Assembly (NCBI GenBank): GCA_036172665.1
Contig: CM069875.1
Span: forward strand, 21,979,806-22,043,805
DNA: 64,000 nt
Source: Prosopocoilus inquinatus
Taxonomy: Eukaryota; Arthropoda; Insecta; Coleoptera; Lucanidae
Direction: 5' to 3'
In this document: positions 48,866 through 57,302 of the stretch, piece after piece
Layout of the letters: the number at the start of each line of letters is the position of its first letter
Numbering within the stretch: the first letter of the stretch is position 1
Made by a program: the position numbers and the translations under genes
Notes under the pieces: generated by a model
What the model saw: only the letters and a program-made list of their open reading frames with translations
Told to the model about the DNA's origin: nothing
The model's database searches: none

Positions 48866-49419
48866 TCATTAATTAATCTATTTATTAACTGTGTTTATTA
48901 TTAAATGTTACTGTGTTGATACTCGCTTAATTAATTGTATTTCTAATTCTTAAATCCGGCTGTATTTATAAAGTTGTAATATAGGTTAAGTGGAAGAACA
49001 GGTAACTGAACTTCGCCTATGACTATATTTTCTATAAATGTACTGCTCTATTTATAAAAGATAATTAATAAAGTCCAAAAAAAAAAAAAAAAATTGTAAC
49101 CTTTCGATGACTAACCGACGGCTAAGAAAGAAATACGAGATCAGCGGTAATACATTAATGCGGCCTAAGCAAAATAAGCAAAGGACCGAAAGCTGAAATT
49201 ATTCGAAACGCATCATAAAGTATTGGCTTGTGTGTGCTGTGTCAGAGTGTTGTGATAGTGCTTAATTTCTGCAGACCAAAGTAAAGGTGAGTTTTCTCAC
49301 AGAGCATTCTTGTTATTCTTGATATTAATATTATTTTTGTTATTCTTGCTATTTTCGTAAAAGGCAGATCTGAAGCATACTTTAGTTGAGCTTGATTTTG
49401 AATTAGAAAATAAGCTAGT

Positions 49420-49650
49420 CGTCCTAGCCGGAAGGCGGCGTGACGTGGGGGATTCGCACAGCGGAGTTTACCGCAGGCGCTAGACGACCCGGAGGTTGTA
49501 GAAATATAACCGCAGGCGCTAGTGACCCGGGGGTTGTCAAAATAAGGGCACGGGGGAGCCGTTGGACGGTTTCGCATGCACCTTCTCCGTTCGCGGGGGA
49601 TTCGCGCGCACGAGCGCACCTGCATACCATGGACATAGCAATTTTCGGGT
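49420..49650. other. GC-rich patch with a 39-bp direct repeat
   Basis: This patch is strikingly G+C-rich inside AT-rich DNA. ACCGCAGGCGCTAG occurs at 49470 and 49509, each followed by GACCC and a GGAGGTTGT- or GGGGGTTGT-like string, so a 39-base unit is repeated twice. It also holds GGGGGATTCGC near 49447 and 49600. Open frames on both strands are by-products of the composition. It might be a piece of an unrecognised element or a CpG-rich regulatory stretch. Confidence 0.45.
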
Positions 49651-49940
49651 GAACCGAACTTATTTGTTTAGCTGATTTTGGGAGAACCAATAGTGCTAGA
49701 TTGAGCATTAAATAACGTAACCTGATATTTGCAATAATCGTGGATGACCAGAATGCTCAGGTTGCTTTTCTTTTACAGGTAAAATCCTGTCTAATCAAAC
49801 CACGAAATAGGAACACCTTGCCGACGACGTCGCCCCTCCGTTCGACCATAAATAATCCTGATTAAATTCTGTCAATACTTGATAAAAAGAAAAATAATAA
49901 TAATAAACAAATAAGTAAAAAGCGGAATTTTATAATTTGG

Positions 49941-50515
49941 TTGAATTTGCTAAAATTTTCAAAAGATAGGTTATATTTGTTAGAGATCACGTCTCTAAGT
50001 GATATAATCGCGTCTCCTATCACTGAATTAAAGAGCGAAGCTGTTGACGAAGGCTTTAGAAAAGGGAGGTCTACGAACACAGCAGCTTATTCATTTTTGG
50101 AATTACTTTTCAATGAGCTAGACTGTTGGAAAATTTGTCGTAGGCCTCTTTTTTAATATAACACGCGCCTTCGATTATCTGGCCTACAAATTTGTACAAA
50201 CTAAATTATGGGCAGTCGGAATAAGAGGACACGATCACAAGAATTTAGTACAGAAGCAGGAGTTCCACAGGGATCTATTTTAGGTTCGGTTCTTTTTCTA
50301 CGTTTTATCAATGACCTCCCGGGTCACGTAAAAACTGCCGGAATTTGCATGTATTCAGACTACGTTTCAATTCTAATCTCGGCAAGTAACCCTGAGGAAC
50401 TCCTTGTTTTAGTAGCAACTGAATTATTCGAAATAAAATTTTGGTGTCAACAAAATAGTCTAGTTCTAAATGAAACAAAAACTGACTGTGTGTATTTTCA
50501 TAAAAAAAAGATCCC
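49941..50515 (+). pseudogene. LINE reverse transcriptase relic
   Basis: Pieces of a second LINE family. GFRKGRSTNTAAYSFLELL is near 50047-50110. A TRAFDYL motif A-like piece lies near 50165 in another frame. GVPQGSILGSVLF then INDLPGHV is at 50259-50325. Motif C is altered, reading YSDY where YADD is expected. NSLVLNETKT near 50455 is the following conserved region. Frame changes near 50140 and 50210 separate the pieces. Similarity stops at about 50515, where I place the possible Polinton end. Confidence 0.75.
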
Positions 50516-50639
50516 TACCAGTAGTATAGCAAGCGGGATCCTAGGACACTTCGATGGCATGTTCCATCCGAAGAGACCACCGTTGAAATCCAACCCCAAT
50601 TGTAGGGGGTGTTTTTATCGGTGAAGAAGTAACCCCTGT

Positions 50640-50870
50640 TGGTTCTTGTGCATGTCGTCAATGACCAGAGGGTGTAAGAAGTGGTCAATGACCAGAGGCT
50701 TTCAAGGTCGGGGCTTGTGGACAATGCTGGAGAGGCCTAAGAAGAAGAAGTCTTTCAAGGTCATCGTCAATGACCAGAGGCCTAAGAAGAAGTGGAGGCT
50801 GGAGGAGCCTCGCCGCGGTTGCGCGCGAGCAGAGGCTTTCAAAGTCGCGCGCGCGCTGACCTTTGTACTG
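50640..50870. repeat. Subterminal minisatellite-like repeats
   Basis: GTCAATGACCAGAGG occurs at 50657, 50684 and 50766. GGCCTAAGAAGAAG occurs twice, and CTTTCAAGGTC or CTTTCAAAGTC three times, followed by GCGCGC runs at 50817-50860. The shuffled short repeats and G+C-rich composition are typical of subterminal regions of long terminal inverted repeats. Confidence 0.6.
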
Positions 50871-51229
50871 TCCTAGTACGAGCGGTATTTCTTGAACGCG
50901 TATCGTTTCGCAGGTTTGAACAGAATTTTTGCGCTACCTGTCACACACAGGTGACACTTGTTTGTGTCGGTTTTTTTTGGTTGCTTACTGATTGAAAAAA
51001 AAAAAATGCAAAAATGTAGATTTTTAGGAATCTGTGTTCGAACGTCGCTAGGGGGGATCAGACGAGCGGTTACGCAAAGACGATAAGAGACGCTAGGTCA
51101 AACGAGGGATCAGGAAACTGATAAGACGCTTCGTTAGAATGTAATATTTTATTTCAGACTTGTTCTAATATAATATTACAATTTTTACAAATAAAAAAAA
51201 CTTTTAGTTATAATTTACAATTAAAATAA

Positions 51230-51958
51230 TTAGGATTTGTTCGGTTGTGGTGTGGATGATGATGATGATGATGTTTGTGTATTAAGTTGTTGTCTTAATC
51301 TTCTGTTATTTTTTCGACAGGTATTAAGTGTTACACCCATTTTATTTCTTCGTTCCAAACAATCTTCTTCTCTGTCAATGCAATCGTTGATATTTTTATA
51401 CATTTTGTTTTGATTCGCCTGTTGTTTCAATAGTTCATCAATTGTTATATGTAGTTTCTTGCTACAATTGTTGGAATCCGCTCCAATCATATACAATTCA
51501 TGTGTCAATGTATCGATTTGATTTAATAAACGTGATACGTTTTTCTTGTATTCGTTAATTAGAGAATATGCTATGTTTATTTTTTCGTCTAAGACATGTA
51601 ATTTTTCTGTTGAAGTTTTATTTAATACTTGCATAGATGATTCCAATAAAATATTTTCTTTAATTAGTTTAATTCTTTCTGTATTAACGACTTCTTCACT
51701 TAAGTTTGTGACCCTTTTTTCACAATTTTCAATTTGTTGAATGTACTTATCGTTTAAATCTATTTCGTTGGCATGTAATTGAATGTATTCATCGAGCTCC
51801 TTTGTACATTCTTGATATATGATAAAACTGCTATTATAAAGTGTGTCGTATTCAGCTTGAGCGGTTTCATAACTTTGTTTATAGTATTCACATGAGTCAG
51901 TGGTATTGCACTGAATGCGCGTAATGGTAATGAAAAGTAATGCGATTAAGGTTCTCAT
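51230..51958 (-). CDS. Secreted coiled-coil protein of the Polinton
   Basis: 242 residues, unrecognised. Residues 1-17 form a signal peptide (MRTLIALLFITITRIQC) followed by a Cys- and Asn-rich start. Residues about 20-225 are strongly helical and Gln/Asn/Glu-rich with repeated heptads, so a long coiled coil is likely, with scattered cysteines. The tail is Ser-rich (SSSSSSTPQPNKS), encoded by a GAT repeat at 51252-51273. As the last gene of the virion block, beside the capsid genes, it might be a fibre or surface protein, or act in the secretory pathway. That role is inference from position and signal peptide only. Confidence 0.75.
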   Translation of the reverse strand: MRTLIALLFITITRIQCNTTDSCEYYKQSYETAQAEYDTLYNSSFIIYQECTKELDEYIQLHANEIDLNDKYIQQIENCEKRVTNLSEEVVNTERIKLIKENILLESSMQVLNKTSTEKLHVLDEKINIAYSLINEYKKNVSRLLNQIDTLTHELYMIGADSNNCSKKLHITIDELLKQQANQNKMYKNINDCIDREEDCLERRNKMGVTLNTCRKNNRRLRQQLNTQTSSSSSSTPQPNKS

Positions 51959-52029
51959 CTTGCCCGGTGCAATGATTAAAATATACTGAATCAGATGTGT
52001 AAAAAATTAAATAATAAGTTCTCCCCTTC

Positions 52030-52158
52030 CTACTGCCAATGTTTTTTTCCGTAGAGGTCTTTCTGTAATTGATCCATCAAACAAGATATACATTTGTGTT
52101 CTGGTATATCTGTCTCTCCTTTACATTTAGGGCACTTGTACTTCACCGGAACGGGCAT
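52030..52158 (-). CDS. 42-residue zinc-ribbon-like protein
   Basis: A small frame starting MPVPVKYKCPKCKGE and ending with a stop at 52030. It has two CxxC knuckles, C9-x2-C12 and C23-x2-C26, separated by 10 residues and with His21 close by, the layout of a small zinc ribbon. The C-terminal half is Gln/Lys-rich. It fits neatly between the secreted protein gene and the major capsid gene on the same strand, with about 50 bases to the capsid stop. I know no named family for it. A zinc-stabilised accessory or regulatory protein is a guess. Confidence 0.6.
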   Translation of the reverse strand: MPVPVKYKCPKCKGETDIPEHKCISCLMDQLQKDLYGKKHWQ

Positions 52159-52214
52159 CTTTTCGAGAATGAATGAATAAAATGACTACACAACACTTTA
52201 TTTATAATTAATTT

Positions 52215-53435
52215 TTAAAACATTTTTACAGCATTTGTAAGTGGATTATATTTTACTAATCTATCATGCAAAATGAGACAAAAAGCGCAGGTGTTTGCGG
52301 GAATATTTTTATTAGTTTCAAATTCTAATCTTATGTCTACGGTCCCGGATTTGAGTGTTTCGTTTTGTCGGCTACAATCGATCACAACGAGCGGTGCTAA
52401 ATCTTTAAATTTCGTAAAGCTAAGACACGGTTCGCCTGCGGTTTTATAATAATAGGATTGTTGAAATTGAGCGTACATTTCGTACAAGATTGCAAATTGA
52501 TGTTTGTCAAAATTTAAATTTAAATTATCATAAGGATAGACTTCAGAATTTAAATATAGTTTCATGTTTGTTAAGTTACAATGATCAAATTGGCTGACAT
52601 TTTTTGAAGCGTCATTTTTTCTACTAGATTGAAAACCGACAATAACGAAACGAGGTTTCTCCAATTGGCTGCTAGCTTTAACGTTCCACGTGTGCCTCAT
52701 CGTCTGCTGTAGGAGAGGTAGTTCGTGTAGTTCCCAGTTTCTGAACGCGATCTCGAGATCTCTTCCTTTATCGATATATCCGAGCAATTGTAATTTTTCA
52801 GCGTCGGCTACTCGAACGTGAGGAATTTTCCATAGAATTTTTAAAAGTTCTATTTTAGGTTTTTCCCCGTTCTTCGTGGTAATTGTCGCATTAAGATCTG
52901 AAGAACTTCGAATGAGCACTAATTCCTGTCGTACGTTCACTAAAATTTTTTTAAAATCTTCACAAAATCCGAGCAAAATCTTCAGCGGAACGCAAACGCT
53001 AAAATTTCCTGTCGTTAAGTCGGTGATTGTAGGATTTTCAAGATGATTCCAGCCGGCATTGTTGTATCGTGTGCAGTCGTTGTGCGTAAAAGAAATGTAT
53101 CCTTTTATGGTTGACGTTATGCCAGGATTTCGAGCGCGATCTATGACCGATCCACCGAGTTCGTATCTGATTTCATCGAACAGAAAAGCAATACCGTTAT
53201 TGATAAAGTTCAAAGTATTGCTGATTTTGTTGTCCTGATCGAGTATTTTCCCTTCGATGTACAGGTAACTTTGAGATGGTAACGTGTAGATGTCCTGCGT
53301 TTGAATCGGTAGTCGAATTTCATCTGATTTATTTAACGTGGTGTTTGCGTACGGTGGATGACTGTGTATTTCACAGTTTGTAATAGAATCGTCCGTGAAA
53401 ACGTGCTCACCAATGTTTAACATACCGAAACTCAT
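52215..53435 (-). CDS. PY: Polinton major capsid protein (double jelly roll)
   Basis: 406 residues. The N-terminal part (FTDDSI, then DEIRLPIQTQDIYTLPSQSY, residues about 13-60, then FLFDEIRYELGG near 85-97) is the signature of the double-jelly-roll capsid proteins of insect Polintons, which form the trimeric capsomers of an icosahedral shell. The C-terminal third is also rich in beta-strand-like segments (YLNSEVYPYDNLNL). Length is modest but no gap is evident. The start ATG at 53435 is directly preceded by a template-encoded run of about 21 A. The next genes upstream on the same strand are the 47-residue protein and the penton, the usual capsid cluster. Confidence 0.85.
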   Translation of the reverse strand: MSFGMLNIGEHVFTDDSITNCEIHSHPPYANTTLNKSDEIRLPIQTQDIYTLPSQSYLYIEGKILDQDNKISNTLNFINNGIAFLFDEIRYELGGSVIDRARNPGITSTIKGYISFTHNDCTRYNNAGWNHLENPTITDLTTGNFSVCVPLKILLGFCEDFKKILVNVRQELVLIRSSSDLNATITTKNGEKPKIELLKILWKIPHVRVADAEKLQLLGYIDKGRDLEIAFRNWELHELPLLQQTMRHTWNVKASSQLEKPRFVIVGFQSSRKNDASKNVSQFDHCNLTNMKLYLNSEVYPYDNLNLNFDKHQFAILYEMYAQFQQSYYYKTAGEPCLSFTKFKDLAPLVVIDCSRQNETLKSGTVDIRLEFETNKNIPANTCAFCLILHDRLVKYNPLTNAVKMF

Positions 53436-53456
53436 TTTTTTTTTTTTTTTTTTTTA
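53433..53456 (-). promoter_or_regulatory. Oligo-A leader abutting the major capsid start
   Basis: On the coding strand an uninterrupted run of about 21 A ends in the ATG of the major capsid gene. A very similar run precedes the small gene at 53603. It may affect translation start or transcription; the function is not established. Confidence 0.5.
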
Positions 53457-53459
53457 TCT

Positions 53460-53603
53460 TTATAATAATTGAAAACCCAACGATAATAAAAACTGTTTAT
53501 TTTCAGAAGTTAATTCCTTTAACTGCTTCTTTAAACTGAACCTCTTACATGTAAATTGTCTTTTTATATCCTTAAACGGAAAAATATTGTACTGAAACAC
53601 CAT
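53460..53603 (-). CDS. 47-residue conserved-looking Polinton protein
   Basis: A small frame from ATG 53603 to TAA 53460, beginning MVFQYNIFPFKD and ending in LTSENKQFLLSLGFQLL. It is basic in its first half and ends in an amphipathic motif (LT-x-E-N-K-x-F-L-x-S-L-G-F) that I recall from short frames at the same place in other Polintons and adinto-like viruses, though I cannot check this. It fills the gap between penton and major capsid genes exactly, and has its own oligo-A run directly before the ATG. A minor virion or assembly protein is likely but unproven. Confidence 0.65.
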   Translation of the reverse strand: MVFQYNIFPFKDIKRQFTCKRFSLKKQLKELTSENKQFLLSLGFQLL

Positions 53604-53624
53604 TTTTTTTTTTTTTTTTTTTAC
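53604..53624 (-). promoter_or_regulatory. Oligo-A leader before the 47-residue gene
   Basis: About 20 consecutive A on the coding strand sit immediately before ATG 53603, and the run starts just after the penton stop codon. It is the second such tract within 170 bases. Confidence 0.5.
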
Positions 53625-54466
53625 TTTAACTCTTTTAAATGAAGTCTTATTGTTCTGATTTCGTTTTGAAAATTGACTAAATTTCTATCTTGGTCTAGTA
53701 TTTTAATGACGATTTCATCGATGTAGTTGGTATTGATTGGTAGATAAATGACGTTGTTTACTTTTTCTATTATTCTATAACCTGGAGGTGCTTGAGGAAA
53801 GAATATGTGTAGCACGTGATCTTGATTGTTATTATTATAAGAATTCGTAATTAGATTGCATTCGACGCAAATCGCATTGACTTTAGAAATATTAATAGCA
53901 AAATCGGATATGTGTTTTTTATTTGCGCTCAGTTTTCTTCTGTTAAATCCCAACAGAGGTGCAATAGAATTTGATTTTTCGAAATGTATAATCTTGTTAC
54001 TTTTTAACTCATACTTCAATGTATTATGATTCGTATTTGCTTTTAGTACTATGACCTCATCATCATTAGCGGTTGTATTTATATTTCTGTCAGGGAACAT
54101 AAATTTGGGTGTTATATAAGGATCCTCATTATCTTTATTGATAACGTTTCCATTTTTCTTTTTTGTAGACAATAATTTATTATTACTACTACTACCTTTT
54201 TGATTTTTGAAATTAATTTCAACCAATCGAGACTTTATGTAGTTTTCGATATCTTCGACTTCATAAGCGCCTTCTGGAATTTCTATAATGTGTTTGTCTA
54301 TGTAAAATTTATTGTTTGTTTCATCGACGTTGGGAATGGCATTGTACGAATAAAAATCAATCAGTCCGAGAACGTACGTTTTCTTATTATCTAAAATAAT
54401 CGGAGGATATATTTGTGCGGTTAAAACGGATTCCTTGCCCGATAACGTGAACGTATAGAAAGACAT
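53621..54466 (-). CDS. PX: Polinton penton (minor capsid) protein, single jelly roll
   Basis: I choose ATG 54466 (MSFYTFTLSG), eight codons inside the longest frame. It removes the overlap with the protease gene and is preceded by AAAA, and the N-terminus then matches relatives. The motif order YTFTLSG, YPPIILDN, LGLIDFYSYNAIPNV and NKFYI (residues about 4-60) is characteristic of Polinton penton proteins, which occupy the capsid vertices. A low-complexity, Lys/Asn-rich loop lies at about residues 95-140, and FHIFFPQAPPGYRI-like residues (VLHIFFPQAPPGYRI) with a final beta domain follow. 281 residues with this start. It sits between the protease and capsid genes on the same strand. Confidence 0.85.
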   Translation of the reverse strand: MSFYTFTLSGKESVLTAQIYPPIILDNKKTYVLGLIDFYSYNAIPNVDETNNKFYIDKHIIEIPEGAYEVEDIENYIKSRLVEINFKNQKGSSSNNKLLSTKKKNGNVINKDNEDPYITPKFMFPDRNINTTANDDEVIVLKANTNHNTLKYELKSNKIIHFEKSNSIAPLLGFNRRKLSANKKHISDFAINISKVNAICVECNLITNSYNNNNQDHVLHIFFPQAPPGYRIIEKVNNVIYLPINTNYIDEIVIKILDQDRNLVNFQNEIRTIRLHLKELK

Positions 54467-54476
54467 TTTTACTAGG

Positions 54477-54869
54477 TCAACGGTTATCAAGCGAATGAAA
54501 CACTAAATATGATTTATTATATTTTATTGCATTATTAAGAAAAGATAAGCACAATTGACCGCAGTTAGAACTGTTATAGGTTTGATATGCATTATGATTA
54601 TAATTAATTCTACAAGGCTCTTTCGAAATAAAATACGCTACAACTTCTACAGGAGGCTTTAAGTTTCCAAAACTATCAAAATAAATAACTTGAGATCCCG
54701 TTTTCTTGTACGCCGTCCAATGTGTTCCCGGACCGTTTGCATTATCCAAGTTAATTATTCCTCTTTCGTTTCCTTTAATTTTTTTAGGTAACTCGTTTCT
54801 CATAAATACACCTCTAAAATGAGGAATTTTCAAAATTTTTGCATATTTTTCCAAATCAATATTAGTCAT
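54477..54869 (-). CDS. PRO: Adenain-type cysteine protease
   Basis: 130 residues, compact for the family. It would cleave virion precursor proteins during maturation. The catalytic set is visible: His50 in GPGTHWTAY, Asp65 in YFDSFG, Gln96 as the oxyanion-hole residue, and Cys103 in SSNCGQLCL. The N-terminal FRGVFMRNELP segment is the usual entry into the fold. It ends just before the penton start and begins five bases after the stop of the basic core protein gene, consistent with one transcription unit. Confidence 0.9.
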   Translation of the reverse strand: MTNIDLEKYAKILKIPHFRGVFMRNELPKKIKGNERGIINLDNANGPGTHWTAYKKTGSQVIYFDSFGNLKPPVEVVAYFISKEPCRINYNHNAYQTYNSSNCGQLCLSFLNNAIKYNKSYLVFHSLDNR

Positions 54870-54873
54870 CGGT

Positions 54874-55374
54874 TTATTGTGAGGAATTTTTAAAATCTGG
54901 CTTTTTTTTTACGAGTCCTGGTCTTAAAAAAAGTCCAAGTCCGGTTTTATGCGGTTTCAAATATAATCCTTTGCCCATTGCTATCGCTTCCATAGATTTA
55001 TTGTGACGTTGTGATTCTTTCAATTGTTCTTTTGCTGTTCTCGCTTCGTTTATCGCTTTCACTATGCCGGTAGCACCGCCGGTGAGGGCACCTAAAGCGC
55101 TCAAACCGGCGAAAATCGGTATTAAAGGTAACACTCCACCAGTTTTAGGTACTTTAATTATACGTTTTTTGGGTGATATTATCTTATTTTTAAACTTCTT
55201 GGATGAATTTACAGCTACTCTAACTGCTTTACTTAGAGTTTTTGGTTTTTTTTGAAGCACATGTTTCTGTATTTGCTTTATTACTTTTGAAAGGTTTTCT
55301 TTCTTCTTTGTTTTAGTTTTAACACGTAATTTTGTCATCCTCACTCGTTGAATTTTATTTACACACTGAAACAT
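54874..55374 (-). CDS. Basic virion protein with hydrophobic segment
   Basis: 166 residues; translation may start at Met13 (MTKLRVKTK). Residues 13-75 are very Lys-rich. Residues 79-108 are Gly/Ala/Leu-rich and hydrophobic (GGVLPLIPIFAGLSALG), long enough to enter or disrupt a membrane. A charged helix follows, then a repeated GLYLKP/GLFLRP motif near the end, which is frequent in Polinton virion proteins. LTGG-A at residues 97-101 fits the adenain consensus, so it may be cut by the protease encoded next door. Adenovirus pX or pVI-like roles (DNA condensation, membrane lysis) are analogy, not shown. Confidence 0.75.
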   Translation of the reverse strand: MFQCVNKIQRVRMTKLRVKTKTKKKENLSKVIKQIQKHVLQKKPKTLSKAVRVAVNSSKKFKNKIISPKKRIIKVPKTGGVLPLIPIFAGLSALGALTGGATGIVKAINEARTAKEQLKESQRHNKSMEAIAMGKGLYLKPHKTGLGLFLRPGLVKKKPDFKNSSQ

Positions 55375-55394
55375 TATTTTTTTCCTTGAAGAAT

Positions 55395-56441
55395 TTATTT
55401 CAATATATTATCATATGATTTTGGTTTTTTCTTTTCAACATTGTCATCATCAACATCATCATCGATTGATAATTTTCTCTTCAAAGATGTATTTTGTTGT
55501 ATAACGGGATCACTTGGATTTATTTTAATTTTTTTAAATTCAAAATCATCGTTATCGTCCGTTTTATCTAATTTTCGTTTTTCACGTCTGGACAGTTTCA
55601 TTGGACAGTCCTCTACCAAACCTACATCTATTTTTTCAGTTTTATTTTTGTTCTTTCTTTTTTGATGTGTGATTGGATAGTCATCAATAATATCTACATC
55701 CATTTTTTCATCTTCTTCTTCAAGGTTAATTTTAGTTTTGTTCCTAAGTTTTCGTTTTACAGCCTTCTTTTTCTTCTGTACTAATTCGTTCTTTTTGGTT
55801 TCTTGGATTAATTTTTTTTTGTATTCAATATTATCGTTTTCATTTATTCTCTTTTCATTAATTTTATGCGGTTTCATTGAGAAGTTATCTGTAATATCTA
55901 CATCTGTTTTATGATGTGCTCGTTCTTTAATGTTCTTTACATTAGGTTTAAGTACCATCTTCTTCTTCTTATCCTTTTGTACTGTATCGTTTTGTGTTAA
56001 AACTTTTATACAATATTCAATGTTTTCAACCAGAGACTCTGCTGTTTTTCTTGTTTTTTCTAATTTTTTAAAACATTCATTAATAGACTTTTTCGTCGTT
56101 AATCCCATTCCCAATTTTAGTTTGGCTTTCATGGCTCCTGCTACTCCCAATGAAGCGGCTTTTTCACCCCACGAAGCATCCTTGGATCGAAATCTTTCCA
56201 TTGCTTTCTTATATAATTTATTATCTGCCACGTGTCTACGTGCTAAATCTTTTTCTTGAGAATAAGCTTTGTCATGTTCCTTGCATGCCTCATCTAAATC
56301 GTTTATACCGATGTCACCGCGTGCCAAGCGTTTATGTAGTTTAGTACCGGGTCCGCAAAATCTATAAGTAGGTATGTGCATTTCAAAGGGTAAATTATTG
56401 ATAGCTGAATTTAATAATCCGTCTCCTATATAACACTTCAT
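55395..56441 (-). CDS. Phospholipase A2 domain virion protein with acidic/basic tail
   Basis: The longest frame starts at 56483, but I prefer ATG 56441 (MKCYIGDGLLN), because the 14 extra codons are largely an A-run-encoded Lys stretch. The phospholipase A2 domain follows at once: the calcium loop FCGPG and the catalytic pair in ACKEHDKAY, 28 residues apart. This is the parvovirus VP1-type domain that lets virions breach the endosome. A helical region with LKLGMG comes next. The last 200 residues are Lys-rich with three or four degenerate repeats of the form DVDI-x-D-x-x-x-x-x-x-K, and the very end is acidic. It is the first gene of the leftward block, divergent from the ATPase. Confidence 0.88.
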   Translation of the reverse strand: MKCYIGDGLLNSAINNLPFEMHIPTYRFCGPGTKLHKRLARGDIGINDLDEACKEHDKAYSQEKDLARRHVADNKLYKKAMERFRSKDASWGEKAASLGVAGAMKAKLKLGMGLTTKKSINECFKKLEKTRKTAESLVENIEYCIKVLTQNDTVQKDKKKKMVLKPNVKNIKERAHHKTDVDITDNFSMKPHKINEKRINENDNIEYKKKLIQETKKNELVQKKKKAVKRKLRNKTKINLEEEDEKMDVDIIDDYPITHQKRKNKNKTEKIDVGLVEDCPMKLSRREKRKLDKTDDNDDFEFKKIKINPSDPVIQQNTSLKRKLSIDDDVDDDNVEKKKPKSYDNILK

Positions 56442-56536
56442 TCTAATTTTTTTTTTTAACAAACGTGATTTCTTAAACGACAACTCTTTAACTGAATATA
56501 AATTTAAATGTAAAACTATTTCATAACATTTCTCAT
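56442..56536. promoter_or_regulatory. Divergent intergenic region, probable two-way promoter
   Basis: The leftward virion block and the rightward ATPase block start 95 bases apart here. The region is AT-rich and includes a 13-base T run; no distinct TATA element can be singled out. Confidence 0.45.
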
Positions 56537-57244
56537 GTGATGCTCCATCTGTCTAACAATATGAAATTAGTTAAACAAAAAATAACTTTAAAAATAGAAA
56601 ATAATAGTTTTGAAGATGAACGTTTTAAAAGACACGGTGTACTATTTCCTGCGACCTTGAGATGTATTATCGTAGGTCCTTCGAATTGTGGAAAGACGAA
56701 CCTTATCATTAACTTGATCGAACATGAAAACGGTTTGGCATTTGAAAACGTTTACGTGTACTCGAAATCATTAAATCAACCGAAGTATGTTTATTTACAA
56801 CAGCTATTGAAGCCGATCAAAGGCATCGGTTATTTTGCGTACAGTGCAGGTGAGAACATACTTCCACCTTCACAAGCGAAACCTAATTCGATTTTTATTT
56901 TCGACGATGTTGCATGCAACAATCAAGACATAATTAGAGAATATTTTAGTATGGGTAGACATAATTACATAGATTCGTTTTATCTCTCTCAAACGTATGC
57001 CAAAGTGCAAAAACATTTGATTAGAGACAATGCTAATGCTCTCATACTTTTCAAGCAAGATGACCTAAATTTAAAACACGTTTACAACGATCACGTTGGC
57101 ACTGACATGAATTTCGATAAATTTAAAAATATTTGTTCTCTCTGTTGGGGAAGCGGTCCGTACGAATTTGTAACTATTTTTAAAGATAATCGCATGGATG
57201 ATGGAAGATACAGGAAAGGATTTGATCAGTATATATATCTCTGA
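56537..57244 (+). CDS. ATP: FtsK/HerA-type genome-packaging ATPase
   Basis: 235 residues. It would pump element DNA into the capsid. Walker A is GPSNCGKT at residues 47-54 after a beta strand (LRCIIV), and Walker B is SIFIFDD at about 118-124 with the acidic pair. A likely sensor segment (FYLSQTYAKV) is near 155. The alternative start Met9 (MKLVKQK) is possible. This A32-like ATPase is a hallmark gene of Polintons and related viruses. It leads the rightward block, with 58 bases to the next gene. Confidence 0.92.
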   Translation: MMLHLSNNMKLVKQKITLKIENNSFEDERFKRHGVLFPATLRCIIVGPSNCGKTNLIINLIEHENGLAFENVYVYSKSLNQPKYVYLQQLLKPIKGIGYFAYSAGENILPPSQAKPNSIFIFDDVACNNQDIIREYFSMGRHNYIDSFYLSQTYAKVQKHLIRDNANALILFKQDDLNLKHVYNDHVGTDMNFDKFKNICSLCWGSGPYEFVTIFKDNRMDDGRYRKGFDQYIYL

Positions 57245-57302
57245 TGAACTTATATTGTAGTTATTAAGGTTTGAAATATCATACGAACCGTTACTTCTCA
57301 AG

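Larger units (their letters stand above)
44660..49093 (+). mobile_element. LINE with APE endonuclease and poly-A tail (CR1/Jockey-like)
   Basis: A near full-length non-LTR retrotransposon with ORF1 (coiled coil plus RRM-like region), a spacer of about 500 bases, ORF2 (endonuclease plus reverse transcriptase), a 3' UTR, an AATAAA signal at 49067-49072 and a tail of A from 49077 to 49093. The 5' end is an estimate, since I could not find a target duplication. Frameshifts in ORF1 (near 45318) and ORF2 (near 47968 and 48768) leave it inactive. The ORF2 C-terminus (RIQNSCLRLI, then an HKT/LFERS region) is of CR1/Jockey type; the clade is not certain. Confidence 0.9.

Noticed and set aside
49242..49708. 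Long GC-rich open frames on both strands
   Set aside because: They arise from the G+C-rich composition and the 39-bp repeat; codon content is not protein-like and no domain is visible.
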